Of a stretch of DNA of 6,159 nt, positions 5,659-6,159 are shown one piece after another. Position 1 is the stretch's first letter, and the number at the start of each line of letters is the position of its first letter. Under the pieces are notes generated by a model. That model was not told the origin of the DNA. It searched no databases and saw only the letters and a program-made list of their open reading frames with translations. Made by a program: the position numbers and the translations under genes. The DNA is from Sphaerochaeta sp. (GTDB lineage: Bacteria > Spirochaetota > Spirochaetia > Sphaerochaetales > Sphaerochaetaceae), in assembly GCA_003456855.1 (NCBI GenBank), contig DMOO01000176.1:1-6159 (forward strand), read 5' to 3'.

Positions 5659-6159
5659 TTATTTATTAAGGCTGTCTTCATCCAACAAAAAGTCATAGAT
5701 ATTCATAATGGTGATACCTTGTTCATTTCTCCATAATGGCATACCGGATTCAACTACAATGATCTTTTTAAATGAGTCCGGAACATTGATCAATGATGCC
5801 TGTTCCTGTTCCATTTTCTCTCTATCCGGAATGGCATAAGCTGACTGAATATAATACCTTTGGTTTCCCAGATTCGCAACAAAATCGATCTCCAATTGCT
5901 TCCTGATCTTCTTTCCATTATCAGTCGTGTTAATCTCCACAACGCCTACATCAACTGCAAAGCCTCTGTATACTAATTCGTTATATATGACATTTTCCAT
6001 AAGGTGGGTCTTTTCAAATTGACGAAATCCCAGCAATGCATTCCTAAGTCCCAGATCAGTATAGTAATACTTTGATGGCGTACTGATATATTTTCTCCCT
6101 TTCACATCATACCGCTCGGCCTTCTGAATAAGATGTGCATCCTGCAGATAGCCTATATA
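5659..6159 (-). CDS. AAA/DUF4143-family ATP-binding protein, C-terminal part (continues beyond window)
   Basis: The frame is open from the right edge of the window to TAA 5659, giving 166 visible residues. It begins YIGYLQDAHLIQKAERYDVKGRKYI and continues YYYTDLGLRNALLG, then HLMENVIYNELVYRGF, KQLEIDFVAN, RYYIQSAY, EQASL and SFKKIIVV. This is the standard C-terminal domain (DUF4143) of the AAA_14/DUF4143 ATPases, which are usually about 400 residues; the ATPase domain should lie beyond the edge. The EIDFVA...YYIQ region has the look of a PD-(D/E)XK nuclease-like fold, an impression from motif spacing. The family is common and scattered in gut and anaerobic bacteria; its cellular role is largely unknown. 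An internal GTG at 6105 is not the start, because the homology runs through it. AT-rich composition and the neighbouring gene fragments suggest an acquired segment. Confidence 0.9.
   Translation of the reverse strand, partial: YIGYLQDAHLIQKAERYDVKGRKYISTPSKYYYTDLGLRNALLGFRQFEKTHLMENVIYNELVYRGFAVDVGVVEINTTDNGKKIRKQLEIDFVANLGNQRYYIQSAYAIPDREKMEQEQASLINVPDSFKKIIVVESGMPLWRNEQGITIMNIYDFLLDEDSLNK

Noticed and set aside
5366..6159. Toxin-antitoxin or defence pair (DUF4143 ATPase with the 92-residue ORF)
   Set aside because: Neither visible part shows toxin, antitoxin or nuclease motifs strong enough to name such a system, and the ATPase domain lies outside the window.

Overview
The window holds five co-oriented minus-strand genes (about 4508 down to 1) that form one operon, followed upstream by a patchwork of small, broken and foreign-looking pieces (about 4590 to 6159). 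The operon is close to 50% GC by eye. The segment from about 5366 to 6159 is clearly more AT-rich (a sampled line is about 35% GC). The binding protein has a signal peptide of the form ...LFASG|AEE, a style I associate with Sphaerochaeta-like spirochaetes. This taxonomic guess is tentative, because no rRNA or marker gene is present.

Operon, in transcription order: (1) a TetR-family regulator; (2) an M20-family amidohydrolase with all metal ligands; (3) an extended-SDR, NAD-dependent epimerase/dehydratase-like protein that lacks the usual catalytic lysine; (4) a DapA-superfamily Schiff-base lyase/aldolase with an altered substrate loop; (5) the 5' part of a branched-chain-amino-acid/amide-type ABC substrate-binding protein, which runs off the window. 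Genes 1-4 overlap by 8, 8 and 1 bases, each with a Shine-Dalgarno sequence inside the previous gene, and gene 5 follows after 35 bases. A consensus sigma-70 promoter (TTGACA, 17-base spacer, TATAAT, with an A9 tract upstream) lies before the regulator. A 9+9 base perfect inverted repeat sits over the predicted transcription start, as expected for an autorepressing TetR operator.

Inferred logic: a small amide- or N-acyl-containing compound is imported by the ABC system, hydrolysed by the amidohydrolase, modified by the SDR-like enzyme and cleaved by the DapA-like lyase, all under the TetR protein. The substrate cannot be read from the sequence. I recall no characterised pathway with this gene set, so it is the best candidate here for an undescribed system.

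Upstream patchwork: a plus-strand HRDC-domain remnant (about 4601-4873) whose helicase part is missing; a minus-strand terminator (4873-4905) ending a small unrecognised gene (4934-5215); an imperfect inverted repeat (5284-5359); an AT-rich unrecognised 92-residue ORF (5366-5644); and the C-terminal part of an AAA/DUF4143-type ATPase (5659 to the window edge).
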